Below, one piece after another: positions 20,643-28,886 of a DNA stretch of 33,020 nucleotides (position 1 is the first letter of the stretch; each line of letters begins with the position of its first letter). Made by a program: the position numbers and the translations under genes. The stretch lies in contig NZ_JABUZA010000046.1 of the NCBI RefSeq assembly GCF_014897985.1, forward strand, positions 1 to 33,020. The letters run 5' to 3'. This DNA is from Halomonas colorata (GTDB lineage Bacteria; Pseudomonadota; Gammaproteobacteria; Pseudomonadales; Halomonadaceae). The notes under the pieces were generated by a model. It was not told the origin of the DNA. It searched no databases and saw only the letters and a program-made list of their open reading frames with translations.

Positions 20643-21041
20643 ATGGCCAAAATTGAAAAATCCCCCGAGCAGTGGCGTGAACAGCTGACCCCCGAGCAGT
20701 ACCGGGTAGCACGTGAGAAAGGCACCGAGCGCCCTTTTACGGGCGATTATCAGGTTCGCGACGCTCAGGGTATTTATCACTGCGTCTGCTGCCATGCGCC
20801 GCTGTTTGAAAACGAGCACAAGTTTGATGCTGGCTGTGGCTGGCCAAGCTTCGACAGGCCGCTTGGCAGCCACCGTGTTGAAGAGCATAGCGATACGTCT
20901 CACGGCATGGTGCGTACGGAAGTAGTGTGTTCCCACTGCGATGCTCATTTGGGTCACGTGTTTCCTGACGGGCCGCCGGAATCTACGGGGCTTCGCTACT
21001 GCATCAACTCCGTATCGCTTGAGTTCCATCCGGACGAGTAA
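20643..21041 (+). CDS. msrB: Peptide-methionine (R)-S-oxide reductase MsrB
   Basis: A 132-aa enzyme that reduces methionine-R-sulfoxide in proteins. Zinc ligands are C47/C50 (CVCC) and C96/C99 (CSHC); the catalytic cysteine is C120 in [10 protein letters not shown] and C65 in DAGCGWPSF is the likely resolving cysteine. Length is typical. SD AAAGGAGA lies 8 bases before the ATG. Stands alone on the plus strand between the tRNA array and the GTPase gene. Confidence 0.97.
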   Translation: MAKIEKSPEQWREQLTPEQYRVAREKGTERPFTGDYQVRDAQGIYHCVCCHAPLFENEHKFDAGCGWPSFDRPLGSHRVEEHSDTSHGMVRTEVVCSHCDAHLGHVFPDGPPESTGLRYCINSVSLEFHPDE

Positions 21042-21146
21042 GCGTTACGCCATAAACGTATAACGAACTCCGGCAAAGCGGGCACCATCTGGTAGAATGG
21101 TTGCTCGCTTTTTTATGCCCGTTTTTTGTGCTTGTAGGAGAAACTC

Positions 21147-22100
21147 ATGCTCGGCTGGTTCCCCGGACATATGAACAAGGCCCGCCGCCAGATAAAGGAT
21201 GCGCTGCCGGAAATCGACGTGGTCATTGAAGTATTGGACGCACGCCTGCCCTACTCCAGCGCCAACCCGATGCTGGCCGAGCTGACCCGGCACAAGCCGG
21301 TGCTGAAAATCCTCTCCCGGACGGACCTTGCCGACCCTGAGCGCACCGCCGAATGGGTGGCGTTTTTTGATGCCCAGGACGATACCCGAGCGCTTGCGAT
21401 CACCACGACCAACACCCGTGAGCTCAAGAAAATCCCCAAGCTTTGCCACGAGCTTGCAGGTGCCGTACGCGCCGACCGCGACGTTCGGGTGATGGTGATG
21501 GGCATTCCCAACGTGGGGAAATCCACGCTGATTAACGGCCTGGCTGGGCGAAAAATTGCTAAAACCGGCAACGAGCCGGCGGTAACCAAGCGCCAGCAAA
21601 AGGTACGTATTGATGGGCGCGTGGCGTTGATTGATACGCCTGGGGTGCTGTGGCCCAAAATTGAAGACCAGGCAAGCGCCTACCGGCTGGCGGCAAGCGG
21701 GGCTATTCGGGATACCGCGATCGAGTATACCGACGTGGCGATTGTGACCAGCGCCGAGCTTGCCAAGCGCTACCCCACTGAGCTGACCGCTCGCTATAAG
21801 CTAAAGGCCCTGCCCACCTATGAGGCGCCGGTTAGCAATGAAGTCGATGCGGATGGGCCAAAAAAACCGGACTTCCTGGCGATTGCCGGGTTTGATGGCC
21901 ATGCCATTTTGAAAGAAATTGCCGGTAAACGGGGCGGTCTACGCGCGGGCGGCGAAGTGGATTTGCACCGTGGTGCCGAAGTGCTGCTCCACGAACTGCG
22001 TGATGGCAAGCTTGGCCGCCTGACGCTTGAAACGCCTAACGATATTCCGCCGCCTATTGTGCATAACGACGAAGACAATCAAGTACTTTCCGACGCATAA
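21147..22100 (+). CDS. ylqF: Ribosome-assembly GTPase, YlqF/RbgA family
   Basis: A 317-aa circularly permuted GTPase that acts in large ribosomal subunit assembly in this family. G motifs appear in permuted order: G4 at SRTD (57-60, in place of NKxD), G5 region ITTTNT, G1 GIPNVGKST (119-127), and G3 DTPG (163-166). The N terminus WFPGHMNKARRQI is the family signature. The C-terminal third carries a helical domain (residues about 190-300). SD AGGAGAAA precedes the ATG. The SRTD variant of G4 may slightly change nucleotide specificity. Confidence 0.93.
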   Translation: MLGWFPGHMNKARRQIKDALPEIDVVIEVLDARLPYSSANPMLAELTRHKPVLKILSRTDLADPERTAEWVAFFDAQDDTRALAITTTNTRELKKIPKLCHELAGAVRADRDVRVMVMGIPNVGKSTLINGLAGRKIAKTGNEPAVTKRQQKVRIDGRVALIDTPGVLWPKIEDQASAYRLAASGAIRDTAIEYTDVAIVTSAELAKRYPTELTARYKLKALPTYEAPVSNEVDADGPKKPDFLAIAGFDGHAILKEIAGKRGGLRAGGEVDLHRGAEVLLHELRDGKLGRLTLETPNDIPPPIVHNDEDNQVLSDA

Positions 22101-22157
22101 TGAGCAAACCGACCGGTGCCGTCGCACGGCCTTTGGACACTCTTGGATAAATCACAC

Positions 22158-23408
22158 ATGGAAACCTCTCAGCTTCAAGCGCCTCCCCAGATGCTAAAAA
22201 AATCCCACAAGCTGCATAACGTCTGCTACGACATCCGTGGCCCGGTTCTTGACCACGCCAAACGGCTGGAAGATGAAGGCCAGCGGATTTTAAAGCTTAA
22301 TATTGGCAACCCGGCACCGTTTGGGTTTGAAGCACCTGAAGAGATTTTGCAGGATGTGATGCGCAACTTGCCCACCGCCCAGGGCTATTGTGATTCCAAA
22401 GGCCTATACTCGGCGCGCAAGGCGATCATGCAGGAGTGCCAGCGCAAGGAAATTCCGGGCGTTGGCATTGAAGATATTTACATCGGCAACGGTGTATCCG
22501 AGCTGATCGTGATGTGCATGCAGGCGCTATTAAACGATGGCGATGAAGTCCTGATCCCCGCGCCGGACTACCCGCTATGGACTGCAGCCGCCCACCTTTC
22601 AGGTGGTCACGGGGTGCATTACTTATGCGATGAGCAGGCCGACTGGACCCCGGATATTGCCGATATCCGCACCAAGATCACCAGCCGTACCCGCGCGATT
22701 GTGTTGATTAACCCCAACAACCCGACCGGCGCAGTTTATCCACCGGCCGTGGTGCGCGACGTATTGGCCGTGGCCAAAGAGCACAACCTAGTAGTGTTCT
22801 CTGATGAGATCTACGACAAGATCCTTTATGACGGCGTAGAACATACCGCGACCGGCGCCCTGGCAGACGATGACCAGTTGGTGATTACCATGAACGGGCT
22901 GTCGAAAAGCTACCGCTGCGCGGGCTTTCGCTCCGGCTGGATGACGATTTCCGGCACGACTGCCAAACAGCGCGCCAAAGACTTTATTCAGGGCCTGACC
23001 ATGCTGGCCTCCATGCGTCTGTGCGCCAACGTACCTGCCCAGCATGCGATTCAAACGGCGCTGGGTGGTTACCAGTCCATCAATGATTTAATTCTGCCGG
23101 GTGGCCGCTTATTGGCTCAGCGCGATATCACGGTGGAGAAGCTCAATGCCATCCCTGGGGTATCCTGCGTCAAGCCGAAAGGCGCGCTCTATGCGTTTCC
23201 GCGCCTAGATCCCAAGGTCTTCAATATTCAGGATGACCAGAAACTGGTGCTGGACCTGCTTTTGCAGGAGAAGATTCTGCTGGTGCAGGGCACGGCGTTT
23301 AACTGGCCGGAACCCGATCACGTGCGCATCGTGACGTTGCCCTGGGCCGACCAGCTAGGCGACGCTCTGGACAGATTCGCTAATTTCCTGTCGCGCTACC
23401 GCCAATAA
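22158..23408 (+). CDS. alaA: PLP-dependent alanine aminotransferase AlaA
   Basis: A 416-aa class I aminotransferase making alanine from pyruvate and glutamate. Very similar in layout to E. coli AlaA (405 aa): DIRGPV and NIGNPAPFGF substrate loop, NPNNPTG (186-191), SDEIYD with the PLP-binding aspartate, and Schiff-base lysine K250 in NGLSKSYRCAGFRSGW. ATG at 22158 (METSQLQ) is preferred to a GTG at 22116, which lacks support. It follows ylqF by 57 bp and may share its transcript. Confidence 0.94.
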   Translation: METSQLQAPPQMLKKSHKLHNVCYDIRGPVLDHAKRLEDEGQRILKLNIGNPAPFGFEAPEEILQDVMRNLPTAQGYCDSKGLYSARKAIMQECQRKEIPGVGIEDIYIGNGVSELIVMCMQALLNDGDEVLIPAPDYPLWTAAAHLSGGHGVHYLCDEQADWTPDIADIRTKITSRTRAIVLINPNNPTGAVYPPAVVRDVLAVAKEHNLVVFSDEIYDKILYDGVEHTATGALADDDQLVITMNGLSKSYRCAGFRSGWMTISGTTAKQRAKDFIQGLTMLASMRLCANVPAQHAIQTALGGYQSINDLILPGGRLLAQRDITVEKLNAIPGVSCVKPKGALYAFPRLDPKVFNIQDDQKLVLDLLLQEKILLVQGTAFNWPEPDHVRIVTLPWADQLGDALDRFANFLSRYRQ

Positions 23409-23420
23409 AGCGCGCTGTGA

Positions 23421-23500
23421 CTTGAAACTGCCATGAAGTGTACGTATCTAAACAAGCATTCTAGGGCTTGAAAACCCGGTAACGCATTGATGACCTCTTA
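23421..23500 (+). promoter_or_regulatory. Possible heat-shock (sigma32-type) promoter region of htpX
   Basis: Two exact CTTGAAA -35 elements (23421-23427 and 23467-23473) lie upstream of htpX, a known sigma32 target in E. coli. No clear CCCCAT-type -10 is visible, so this is tentative. Confidence 0.35.
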
Positions 23501-23515
23501 CGGAGAACCTGCACC

Positions 23516-24421
23516 ATGATGCGAATTGTGCTGTTTTTAGCCACCAACCTGGCGGTGCTGCTTGTCGCCAGTATTACGCTGCGCCTGTTTGGCGTTGAGG
23601 GTTACTTACGCAGCCAGGGAATCAACTTTACCAGCCTGCTGATCTTCTGCTTTATCTTCGGCATGGTCGGCTCGCTGATCTCGCTGTTTATTTCCAAATG
23701 GATGGCGAAACGTAGTACCGGCACGGTAATTATTGAGTCTCCCTCCAACGCCACCGAGCAGTGGCTGGTAGATACGGTGGCAGAGCTCTCCCGCGAGGCA
23801 GGCATTAAAACGCCCGAGGTAGGCATCTTCCCTGCCCAGCAATCAAACGCCTTTGCTACGGGCTGGAATAAGGATGACGCGCTGGTGGCGGTGTCAGCCG
23901 GGCTTTTAAACCGGATGCGCCCTGACGAGGTGCGCGCGGTGCTTGCCCACGAAATTGGCCACGTGGCCAATGGCGACATGGTAACGCTGGCGCTGATTCA
24001 GGGCGTGGTAAACACCTTTGTAATGTTCTTTGCCCGCGTGGTGGCTCAGCTGGTGGATGGTTTTCTTAAAAGCCGTAGCGGCGGCGAAGGCGGTCTGGGC
24101 TTTATGGGCTACTTCGCGGTAGTCATTGTTGCGGAAATTGTATTTGGAATTGTGGCTTCGGCTATCGTTGCGTGGTTCTCACGCTACCGCGAATACCGTG
24201 CCGACGAAGCTGGTGCTCGGTTAGCAGGTACGGGCTCCATGGTGAACGCCCTCGCCCGGCTGAAAGCGGAAACCGAACTGCCGGACCAAATGCCTGACAC
24301 CATGCGTGCCATGGCGATCACCAAAGGCCAGACGCGCTCGTTGCTTGAGCAGCTGTTTGCTAGTCACCCGCCGCTAGATGAGCGTATTCGGGCGCTGAAA
24401 GAAGCGGCTTATCGCCAGTAA
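23516..24421 (+). CDS. htpX: Membrane zinc metalloprotease HtpX
   Basis: A 301-aa M48B protease that degrades misfolded membrane proteins. Four membrane helices (about 4-22, 38-60, 155-180, 195-220), zinc motif HEIGH (145-149) and third ligand E226 in [10 protein letters not shown] are all present. Length matches E. coli (293 aa). SD GGAGAA precedes the first of two adjacent ATGs. Confidence 0.97.
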   Translation: MMRIVLFLATNLAVLLVASITLRLFGVEGYLRSQGINFTSLLIFCFIFGMVGSLISLFISKWMAKRSTGTVIIESPSNATEQWLVDTVAELSREAGIKTPEVGIFPAQQSNAFATGWNKDDALVAVSAGLLNRMRPDEVRAVLAHEIGHVANGDMVTLALIQGVVNTFVMFFARVVAQLVDGFLKSRSGGEGGLGFMGYFAVVIVAEIVFGIVASAIVAWFSRYREYRADEAGARLAGTGSMVNALARLKAETELPDQMPDTMRAMAITKGQTRSLLEQLFASHPPLDERIRALKEAAYRQ

Positions 24422-24440
24422 GTCTTAATTAGCCAATATC

Positions 24441-24490
24441 ACGTGGCGATCTCGATACTGCCCTGCTATTGCAGGCTGAGATTGCCACGT
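24441..24490. terminator. Long hairpin between convergent genes
   Basis: ACGTGGC-ATCTC and GAGAT-GCCACGT form a long imperfect stem enclosing an inner CCTGC-TATT-GCAGG hairpin. It lies between convergent htpX and the GGDEF gene, so a bidirectional terminator is likely, though no T-run follows. Confidence 0.5.
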
Positions 24491-24547
24491 TGCAACGCTT
24501 TACTATCCACTTTTTGATGTACTTTTCCGTACACAAGCCCGATACGG

Positions 24548-25504
24548 CTAACCCATGGATGTGCAAAGCGCCGAGCGTACACACCCCCTTCCGGCTGCCT
24601 TGGCATCGTAAAGTAATTGATCAGCAGCTCTTATCAGCACCGACGAATCATCGCCCATAATGCACTGCGCCGTGGAAACGCCCAGACTAATGGTCACAAT
24701 GGATGCGGCCTCTGATTTTCCATGCGGAATAGCCAGCGCTCTAATGGCCTTCTCAAGTTCTGCGGCTTTATGAGCAGCATCGCGCAGGTCGGTTTCTGGC
24801 AATAAACAGGTAAACTCTTCGCCACCATAGCGTGCCACAAGATCTCTTGGACGGTGCAAATTGGCCCTTAGCGTCGAGGCAATGATTTTTAGACATACAT
24901 CTCCACTTAGATGTCCGTAAAAATCGTTATAGCGTTTAAAAAAATCGATATCGATGAAAATGGTCGAAAGGGGTAGTCGGCTTTTTTTACAACGCTGCCA
25001 TTCAATATCAAGCAATTCATCGAAGTAGCGTCGGTTGGCGATGCCTGTCAGGCCGTCTGTGAGCGCAAGCTCATGCAGGCGATGGGTTTCCTGTTCACGG
25101 CGTTTAAGTACCGCGGCTGAAATTTGCAACGCGGCTGAGCGCAGCAGTTCAGCGCTTTCATCAAGCATGGAAGGGTGAAGCTGAGGCGTGGCCTGAGTGC
25201 TTTGAGCAATACGAAAAACATAGCCATTGGCACCCAGGTGTTGCTCGACCGCGATAGAGCGCCGGTTATTGATATATTCAAAAACAGGCGGTGGGGTGCC
25301 GCCTGATGCCCAGGAAAGATCCAGCGCTCGCTCTGGTAGCAGGCACATAGCGTAAATATCCCGTGCGCTGATGCCCTGGCTCAAGATGGATGCGGCATCC
25401 GCAAACTCTTCGCCGAACCCCGCGCTCCAGTCGACCAGGCGCTCGCTTGCATCGAAAATGGCTACGCTTTGGGTGAAGGGCGCTTTATCCATGCAGCACG
25501 CCAT
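24548..25504 (-). CDS. Diguanylate cyclase (GGDEF) with PAS-like N terminus
   Basis: A 318-aa cytoplasmic protein predicted to make cyclic-di-GMP. Residues about 13-100 look like a small PAS-type sensor; 113-145 is a linker helix; the GGDEF domain (146-310) has DGLTGIANRR, a DIDFFKRYND active-site loop, GGEEF at 227-231 and an inhibitory RxxD site (RPRD, 218-221) five residues before it, so product inhibition is expected. No membrane helix. The start overlaps the end of the MetE-like gene: ATG at 25504 gives a 20-bp overlap, ATG at 25492 an 8-bp one; neither has a good SD, suggesting translational coupling. Confidence 0.92.
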   Translation of the reverse strand: MACCMDKAPFTQSVAIFDASERLVDWSAGFGEEFADAASILSQGISARDIYAMCLLPERALDLSWASGGTPPPVFEYINNRRSIAVEQHLGANGYVFRIAQSTQATPQLHPSMLDESAELLRSAALQISAAVLKRREQETHRLHELALTDGLTGIANRRYFDELLDIEWQRCKKSRLPLSTIFIDIDFFKRYNDFYGHLSGDVCLKIIASTLRANLHRPRDLVARYGGEEFTCLLPETDLRDAAHKAAELEKAIRALAIPHGKSEAASIVTISLGVSTAQCIMGDDSSVLIRAADQLLYDAKAAGRGCVRSALCTSMG

Positions 25505-26600
25505 TTTGCGATGCCAGTTGCTCTACTGCCATCGCTGTCCCCTCCACGCGTGCTTTAATTTTTGCAAAAGCGGTTGCCCGAGATGTAGAGATGTCATCAC
25601 AGAACGGTGAAAATCCGCAATCATCGGTGGTGCCTAGCTGCTCCAAGGGTATGTAGCGTGCCGCCTGCATTATGCGAGCGCAAACCTCTTCAGGTGTTTC
25701 AATATCGGGGTTATTGACATCAATAACCCCGATAAACGCGCGCTGCCATGGTTTCAGATAGCGGGCGACGATTTTTAATCCACGTTCAGGGTCTGCTTCC
25801 GCGGCCATGGCAATATAGAAACTGCCGGCATTGAGTTCAAAGAGGCTGGGAAGAAGTTCAGCGTAATCCACATCGGCGCTATGCGTGGCGTCATGGTCGG
25901 CGCCAGGACAAGTATGGATGCCAATGGACTGGCGCTCGGCATCGGTGAGCCGCGCCAGAACCCGGTTATTCAGCTCGATAAAGCTGTTGAGTACACTGCC
26001 GCTTGGATCGAGCTTAAGAGCCAGCCGCCCCTCCGTAAAATCGATCTGCACCTTTTGTGCACCGGCGGCGAAGCAGCCGCGTATCTCTTTTTCCTGCTCG
26101 TCAATCAAGTCGTCCAAAAAAGCTTCACGGCTATAGCCAGCAATGGCCTCTGAGGGATAAAACAAGCTTAGTGCCGACACAGAAATAATGGCTTGCTTCA
26201 TGGGCAGCTGAGTATACTGCTTAGCCATCGGCAGGGTTTCTGCTGCGGATAAAGCGTAGCGAAAAGGCCCTGCAGTCAAGCGCGGCAATCGGCGTACATG
26301 ACCATCACTGAAAGGTATTTCGAGGCCATCAGGAGCAAAGTTTTTACCGCCTTCCACTGAATAGGTAGCAAAGCTATGCGTCTTGCGTTGCTCACCATCA
26401 GTAATAATGCGAGACCCTGTATTTTCCAGCTCGCGTATCGTCTGTTGAACGGCTTCATCATAAAAAGCGTTCATGGCCGCCGCATCAATTTGTCCTGCAT
26501 CGTACTGACGCTGTGCCTGCATCAACGTTTCAGAGCGCGGTATGCTGCCGATGGCCTCTGTCGGTAAATCTATCGGTAAACCAGTCGGTAAATTAGTCAT
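25485..26600 (-). CDS. Cobalamin-independent methionine synthase II-like protein
   Basis: A 371-aa protein related to the C-terminal catalytic half of MetE (no N-terminal MetE half). Zinc ligands H229-x-C231 (IHTCPGADHD) and C328 (DDCGFSPF) are present, as is the ITDGEQRK substrate motif near residue 67. Members of this standalone family are annotated as methionine synthases but many act on other methyl donors, so the donor is uncertain. Residues 3-14 (LPTGLPIDLPT) are encoded by three 12-bp tandem repeats. It overlaps the GGDEF gene downstream. Confidence 0.82.
   Translation of the reverse strand: MTNLPTGLPIDLPTEAIGSIPRSETLMQAQRQYDAGQIDAAAMNAFYDEAVQQTIRELENTGSRIITDGEQRKTHSFATYSVEGGKNFAPDGLEIPFSDGHVRRLPRLTAGPFRYALSAAETLPMAKQYTQLPMKQAIISVSALSLFYPSEAIAGYSREAFLDDLIDEQEKEIRGCFAAGAQKVQIDFTEGRLALKLDPSGSVLNSFIELNNRVLARLTDAERQSIGIHTCPGADHDATHSADVDYAELLPSLFELNAGSFYIAMAAEADPERGLKIVARYLKPWQRAFIGVIDVNNPDIETPEEVCARIMQAARYIPLEQLGTTDDCGFSPFCDDISTSRATAFAKIKARVEGTAMAVEQLASQNGVLHG
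26561..26596. repeat. In-frame 3 x 12-bp tandem repeat at the start of the MetE-like gene
   Basis: TCGGTAAATCTA, TCGGTAAACCAG and TCGGTAAATTAG encode three four-residue units (NLPT, GLPI, DLPT) right after the start codon. Length variation here would keep the reading frame. Confidence 0.75.
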
Positions 26601-26771
26601 TTAATGTCCCATGCCCGGTTGTACTAAATTTAGTTATTTATTGATATAAGTTACTTTTACCACTCCTCAGCCGCGCTTTCATCTGAAATCGTTTATCGCC
26701 AATCAGTCATATACCGTATCGAGCGACGCTGCTCGCAGCGCCGGGCAACAATACTTGTATGCATACAGACG

Positions 26772-27917
26772 TCACATTGTGAGTATATTAAAACCTGCTC
26801 CACGCAGTATGCTTTCAAGGGCTAACGCGCCACCAGATAGCGTTATGTCAAGCGTTGCAAACTCGCGGCGCAGCGGGTAGCTCGCCCGGCAGGTATCAAA
26901 GCCCTGCTTAACACCCTGCTTGAGTACCTGGCGCTGCAGGCTATCGTGATCCCGGCGTACATCGTATACCGCGCGCATGCACACACGCAGGGCATCCTCA
27001 ACGGGTAGTGCATCCTGCAAATGCAGCGACGCCAAGGCTGGCGGCGGGCAAATATCGGCAAACGCCACCTGACTGGCAAGGCCAAGATGGCTGGCGAGCG
27101 ACTGCTGAATCATCCAGGTGCCGCGCAGCTTGCCATCCAGGCTATGCCCGGCAATATGTGGAGTCGCGAGCGCTACCAGGTCACGCAAACTCGCATCGAT
27201 TTCAGGCTCGCTCTCCCATACATCCAAAACGACAGCAATATCACCTTTACCCGTCAAGCGGCTGCGCAGTGCCAGCCCATCGACACAGTCGCCCCGCCCT
27301 GCATTCAACAATACGGTGCCGGGGGCCAGCTCGTTGATCCGCTGAGCATCAAGCAGTTGATAGGTGGCATGCGGCCCCTGTGCTACCAGCGGCGTGTGCA
27401 GGCAAAGAATATCGCAGCGGTCAATCAGCGTATCCAACGACTCAAAGCCCTTCTCGCCTTCCTGCTCCGCTCTGGGCGGATCACAGGCCAGCGTTTTAAT
27501 CCCCAACGCCGTTAGCCGCGCCAACAAACGGCTGCCCACATTGCCCACGCCGACAACGCCGACGGTGCGCGTCAGAAGCGACCAGCCATCTCGCTCGGCA
27601 AGCGTTAGCAGGCTGCTTAGCACGTAATCCACCACGGCTTCGGCATTGCAGCCAGGGGCGCTTGCAAAGCCAATGCCCTGTTCGGCAAGTACGGCATGGT
27701 CGACGTGGTCAGTGCCAATCGTACAGGTGCCGACAAAGCGTATCGGGCTCTCGGCAAGCAGTGCGGCATTTACCTGGGTGATGGAACGTACGATCAGCGC
27801 ATCGGCGTCTTTGACGTGCTCAGCGTTTATCTCACGCCCCGGCACGCGGGTCAGTGAGCCAAAATCACCAAAGCAGTGCTCGGCGGCGGGTATGTTGGCA
27901 TCTACAATCAGCTTCAC
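26772..27917 (-). CDS. pdxB: Erythronate-4-phosphate dehydrogenase PdxB
   Basis: A 381-aa D-2-hydroxyacid dehydrogenase of pyridoxal phosphate biosynthesis. Seen: NAD-binding GVVGVGNVGSRLL (about 118-130), catalytic arginine in NAGRGDCVD, glutamate in VWESEPEI and histidine in ATPHIAGHS, plus the C-terminal dimerisation domain (about 285-381). Length matches E. coli PdxB (378 aa). Its leader carries a run of diverged 15-bp repeats. Downstream, 26601-26771 holds a palindrome ACTAAATTTAGT (26622-26633) and a CGCTG/CAGCG hairpin but no clear terminator. Confidence 0.96.
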   Translation of the reverse strand: MKLIVDANIPAAEHCFGDFGSLTRVPGREINAEHVKDADALIVRSITQVNAALLAESPIRFVGTCTIGTDHVDHAVLAEQGIGFASAPGCNAEAVVDYVLSSLLTLAERDGWSLLTRTVGVVGVGNVGSRLLARLTALGIKTLACDPPRAEQEGEKGFESLDTLIDRCDILCLHTPLVAQGPHATYQLLDAQRINELAPGTVLLNAGRGDCVDGLALRSRLTGKGDIAVVLDVWESEPEIDASLRDLVALATPHIAGHSLDGKLRGTWMIQQSLASHLGLASQVAFADICPPPALASLHLQDALPVEDALRVCMRAVYDVRRDHDSLQRQVLKQGVKQGFDTCRASYPLRREFATLDITLSGGALALESILRGAGFNILTM

Positions 27918-27949
27918 AGCGGTATCCTTATAAGACCCAGGACAAGCAA

Positions 27950-28018
27950 ATCTATTTACAGCAGATCTATTTCAGTCAGGCCTATTTACAGCCAGACCCA
28001 GGCTATTTATCGCCAGAC
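27950..28018. repeat. Diverged tandem repeat upstream of pdxB
   Basis: Four units of about 15-22 bp, each with CTATTT followed by a CAG-type segment (starts 27950, 27965, 27981, 28003). It occupies the pdxB leader. Confidence 0.65.
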
Positions 28019-28075
28019 ATGGTCGTTTGCGATAACGAGCTTTACAATACCGCCCGCCACACCGAATTGGGAAAT

Positions 28076-28140
28076 GGTATTTGAGAACGGTATTTGGGAA
28101 CGGCATTTGGGAACGGTATTTGAGAATCGTATTTGGGACA
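28076..28140. repeat. Perfect-period tandem repeat, 5 x 13 bp
   Basis: Five uninterrupted 13-bp units of the type GGTATTTGGGAAC start at 28076, 28089, 28102, 28115 and 28128, with one or two substitutions each. It lies in the divergent gap between pdxB and the WGR-like gene, where copy number could affect both promoters. Confidence 0.85.
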
Positions 28141-28192
28141 GGGAGTGCCTCATGGGCAGGCCAGCGTTAAGAACAATCAATGGAGTAAGCTT

Positions 28193-28474
28193 GTGATCGT
28201 TAGGTGGGAAACCGACCATGACTATGTGCTGGTTCATATTCATCAAGATATGTTTGGCGACTGGATTTTCAGTCGTGCCTGGGGGCAAATCGGCACCCAG
28301 TTTGGCGGTTTAAAGCACCAACTGGCCGACACCCTTGAGCAGGCTCAGATGTGGCTGGAAGATGAGACGACGATTCAAAAGTCGCGCGGTTTTCATAAGG
28401 TGCTGGACGTTGATGACCACACCCCGGAAGGCCAGGAAGCCATGCGTCAGCTTTCGCTGCTGGATCTGCTTTAA
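28193..28474 (+). CDS. Small WGR-domain-like protein
   Basis: A 93-aa protein. Residues about 22-75 follow the WGR pattern: W-I-F-S-R-A-WGQIGTQFGG (WGR has WGRIGT.G), then a helix with A-Q-M-W-L and K-S-R-G-F at the end. WGR domains bind nucleic acids, as in PARP-like proteins and small bacterial regulators; function here unknown. GTG at 28193 is chosen because GGAGTAAG lies just upstream; an ATG at 28133 would add 20 residues encoded partly by the tandem repeat. Confidence 0.7.
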   Translation: MIVRWETDHDYVLVHIHQDMFGDWIFSRAWGQIGTQFGGLKHQLADTLEQAQMWLEDETTIQKSRGFHKVLDVDDHTPEGQEAMRQLSLLDLL

Positions 28475-28534
28475 GCACTACTTTTTAAGCCAGGTTTAAG
28501 CACGCCTGCGTAAACCCAGCGGGCTGAGTACTCA

Positions 28535-28867
28535 CTAACCCAGAAAACGCCGCCCGTTATGCAGGCGCATGCCTTTTGGCGGCGAATCTTCAGGCGCCAT
28601 CAACGACGCGAGCGCGTGCTCATCAAGCCAGCCGCGCTCGCCTAGCCAATCGCTCATACGCGCCACTTCAAATCCACGTGTCAGCTCCCTGCCCTGGCTA
28701 TCCACCACGACCGGAATAAGCTCACCGTAGCGCTCAAGCAAGGCCGCATGCTCGCTGATCTCCACGCGCTTAAGCGCTACCGGTTGATTGGCAAGCGCTG
28801 ACAGCAAGGCTTCCACCTGGGTGCACAGATGGCAACCCAGGGTGGTGTAGAGCGTAAGTGAAATCAC
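28535..28867 (-). CDS. Glutaredoxin-like protein (DUF836)
   Basis: A 110-aa thioredoxin-fold protein with the CxxC motif CHLC (12-15) in YTTLGCHLC, followed by cis-proline-like IPVVV (51-55). Matches the short glutaredoxin family often found next to rlmKL. It starts 19 bp after the rlmKL stop on the same strand. The C-terminal 25 residues are extra and basic. Confidence 0.85.
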   Translation of the reverse strand: MISLTLYTTLGCHLCTQVEALLSALANQPVALKRVEISEHAALLERYGELIPVVVDSQGRELTRGFEVARMSDWLGERGWLDEHALASLMAPEDSPPKGMRLHNGRRFLG

Positions 28868-28886
28868 TGCCGCAAGCCTTTACGTT

